Position numbers and translations under genes: made by a program. This document shows positions 5,180 through 5,861 of a stretch of 5,861 bases of DNA, piece after piece. Each line of letters opens with the position of its first letter. Positions within the stretch are counted from its first letter, which is position 1. The notes beneath the pieces were generated by a model that was given only the letters and a program-made list of their open reading frames with translations, had not been told where the DNA came from and did not search any database. This DNA comes from an uncultured Phycisphaerales bacterium. GTDB taxonomy: Bacteria > Planctomycetota > Phycisphaerae > WQYP01. The DNA lies in the NCBI GenBank assembly GCA_903868035.1, contig CAIPTQ010000059.1, positions 1 through 5,861 on the forward strand, in the 5' to 3' direction.

Positions 5180-5203
5180 CATGTGCGGCTCTCGCCTCAC
5201 ATG
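5180..5203. repeat. Hairpin 1 in the murG-murC gap
   Basis: On the minus strand CATGTG pairs with CACATG, one A/G mismatch follows, then GGC pairs with GCC, closed by a GAGA tetraloop of the GNRA type. It begins about 16 bases after the murG stop. Together with the hairpin at 5145-5162 it takes up much of the 111-base gap, which is long for this otherwise tight operon. It may be an RNA processing or stability element between murG and murC, or part of an inserted repeat. No T-run follows, which argues against a terminator. Confidence 0.5.
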
Positions 5204-5218
5204 ACGCCACACTTCTTA

Positions 5219-5861
5219 TTATCGCGATCTTGACCCGATCAAGCCCAAGATTTCACAGGCAATTGTTTCCGCCGCCTCCGGCTTGCCCGCTTTCCTGGCT
5301 TGTTGGGCCATTTCGCGCCTCTTGGCGTCGTCATAGAGTAGCGTTTTCAACGCCGTTTGAATAGCCCCCGCGTTGCGCACCGCGTCCCTGGCATCATCCA
5401 CCATCACCGCCGCGCCCGCCTTCACCAGTTCCAAAGCGTTCGCCCGCTGGTGCATGTCCTTGTGATACGGATACGGCAGCAGAATCGAAGGCACCCCACA
5501 CGCCGTCAACTCCGCACATGTGCTCGCCCCCGCCCGCGCAATCGCCAAATCCGCCACCGCCCACAAACTCGCCATATCATCGCAATAATCCATCACCTTC
5601 ACCCGCACACGCGGAAATTTCGCATACGCCGCCCGAACCACCTCTACCTGATCCATCCCGGTAAGATGGATAATCTGCCATTCGTTCGTGCCGTTCGTAG
5701 TGCCGTTCGTAGTACAGCCTTTAGGCTGTCCTCCCACCGAATCTTCAAACACCCCCCGCATCCCCCCATCCTCCAGCAGCGCCACCACCGCATCATTAAT
5801 CGTTTTCGCCCCCAGACTTGCGCCCGTCACCACCAACGTCTTCCGCGCGCCATCCACCCCC
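5219..5861 (-). CDS. murG: Lipid II synthase (MurG GlcNAc transferase), partial
   Basis: C-terminal 213 residues of MurG, the membrane-associated GT-B glycosyltransferase that moves GlcNAc from UDP-GlcNAc to lipid I to make lipid II; the N-terminal domain is beyond the right edge. Numbering from the first Val codon (5857), visible motifs are the glycine loop TGASLGA (11-17), the UDP-GlcNAc pocket ARAGASTCAEL (107-117), GVPSILLPYP (121-130) and HQRANALELVKAGAA (136-150). Between the helix after the glycine loop (NDAVVALLEDGG) and the strand WQIIHLTG lies an extra segment of roughly 20-25 residues (about 36-59), containing QPKGC and TTNG repeats. It is encoded by a REP-like hairpin and 12-base tandem repeats. 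Other members have only a short turn there, so the insertion probably forms a surface loop. The frame is open and the downstream motifs are intact, so the enzyme is probably functional. Stop TAA at 5219-5221. Confidence 0.93.
   Translation of the reverse strand, partial: GVDGARKTLVVTGASLGAKTINDAVVALLEDGGMRGVFEDSVGGQPKGCTTNGTTNGTNEWQIIHLTGMDQVEVVRAAYAKFPRVRVKVMDYCDDMASLWAVADLAIARAGASTCAELTACGVPSILLPYPYHKDMHQRANALELVKAGAAVMVDDARDAVRNAGAIQTALKTLLYDDAKRREMAQQARKAGKPEAAETIACEILGLIGSRSR
5676..5729 (-). repeat. REP-like hairpin element, copy B, with 12-bp tandem repeats, inside murG
   Basis: On the minus strand a perfect 16-base palindrome-like hairpin (ACAGCCT, AA, AGGCTGT; 5729 to 5714) is followed by the tail ACTACGAAC. 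The tail runs into two exact tandem copies of the 12-mer CTACGAACGGCA (5701-5712 and 5689-5700 on the plus strand as TGCCGTTCGTAG) and a third degenerate unit (from about 5676). The core GCCTAAAGGC and tail match copy A at 1212-1236 with changed but still pairing stem bases. All of it is read in frame as the murG insertion (QPKGC, TTNG, TTNG, TNE). This looks like a dispersed repeat that landed in a tolerant loop of an essential gene. Confidence 0.65.

Noticed and set aside
5145..5203. Rho-independent terminators between murG and murC
   Set aside because: The stems are good but no T-run follows either one in the transcription direction, and the genes on both sides belong to the same pathway and strand.
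5108..5212. N-terminal extension of murC to an upstream start
   Set aside because: The extension covers the hairpins and non-conserved sequence, while AAGGAGG sits at ideal distance from the ATG at 5107.

Overview
The window is a piece of a bacterial division and cell wall (dcw) gene cluster, nearly all of it on the minus strand. In transcription order (right to left) it holds the C-terminal part of murG, then murC, murB, a small four-helix-bundle gene, ddl and a divergent ftsQ-like gene. A membrane-protein gene end on the plus strand runs convergently into ftsQ at the left edge. The core genes are GC-rich (two hand-counted 60-base stretches gave 65% and 70%) and nearly every start has a clear Shine-Dalgarno sequence. 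The gene order, the form of the FtsQ-like protein, the four-helix-bundle gene and the absence of ftsA/ftsZ after ftsQ together suggest the Planctomycetota-Verrucomicrobiota-Chlamydiota superphylum. My lean is a Phycisphaerae-like planctomycete, but this is inference from protein resemblance and not a database result.

Layout: 1-99 (+) C-terminal tail of an unknown membrane protein; 129-1193 (-) FtsQ/DivIB-like protein; 1236-2225 (-) D-alanine--D-alanine ligase; 2241-2750 a cassette made of heptamer-repeat arrays in inverted orientation around a four-helix-bundle (23S rRNA intervening-sequence protein family) gene at 2292-2687; 2749-3645 (-) murB; 3605-5107 (-) murC, overlapping murB by 41 bases; 5108-5218 an intergenic stretch with two neat hairpins; 5219-5861 (-) murG, cut by the window edge. 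No gene-free stretch exceeds 300 bases. No tRNA, rRNA, CRISPR array, transposase or convincing promoter was seen.

The core genes form one route. MurB completes UDP-MurNAc, MurC adds the first L-Ala, Ddl makes the D-Ala-D-Ala dipeptide that MurF adds, MurG adds GlcNAc to lipid I to give lipid II, and the FtsQ-like protein would sit in the membrane as a scaffold of the division machinery.

The most unusual content is sequence inserted into this compact operon. (a) A roughly 510-bp cassette of lower GC fills the murB-ddl junction exactly. Its ends carry a perfect 21-bp inverted repeat built from GAAGCAA/GAAGAAA heptamers. (b) A small REP-like hairpin element with a shared tail and covarying stem occurs twice, once across the ddl stop/ftsQ leader and once inside the murG coding region, where it adds an in-frame insertion of roughly 20-25 residues. 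(c) Two further hairpins fill the murG-murC gap.
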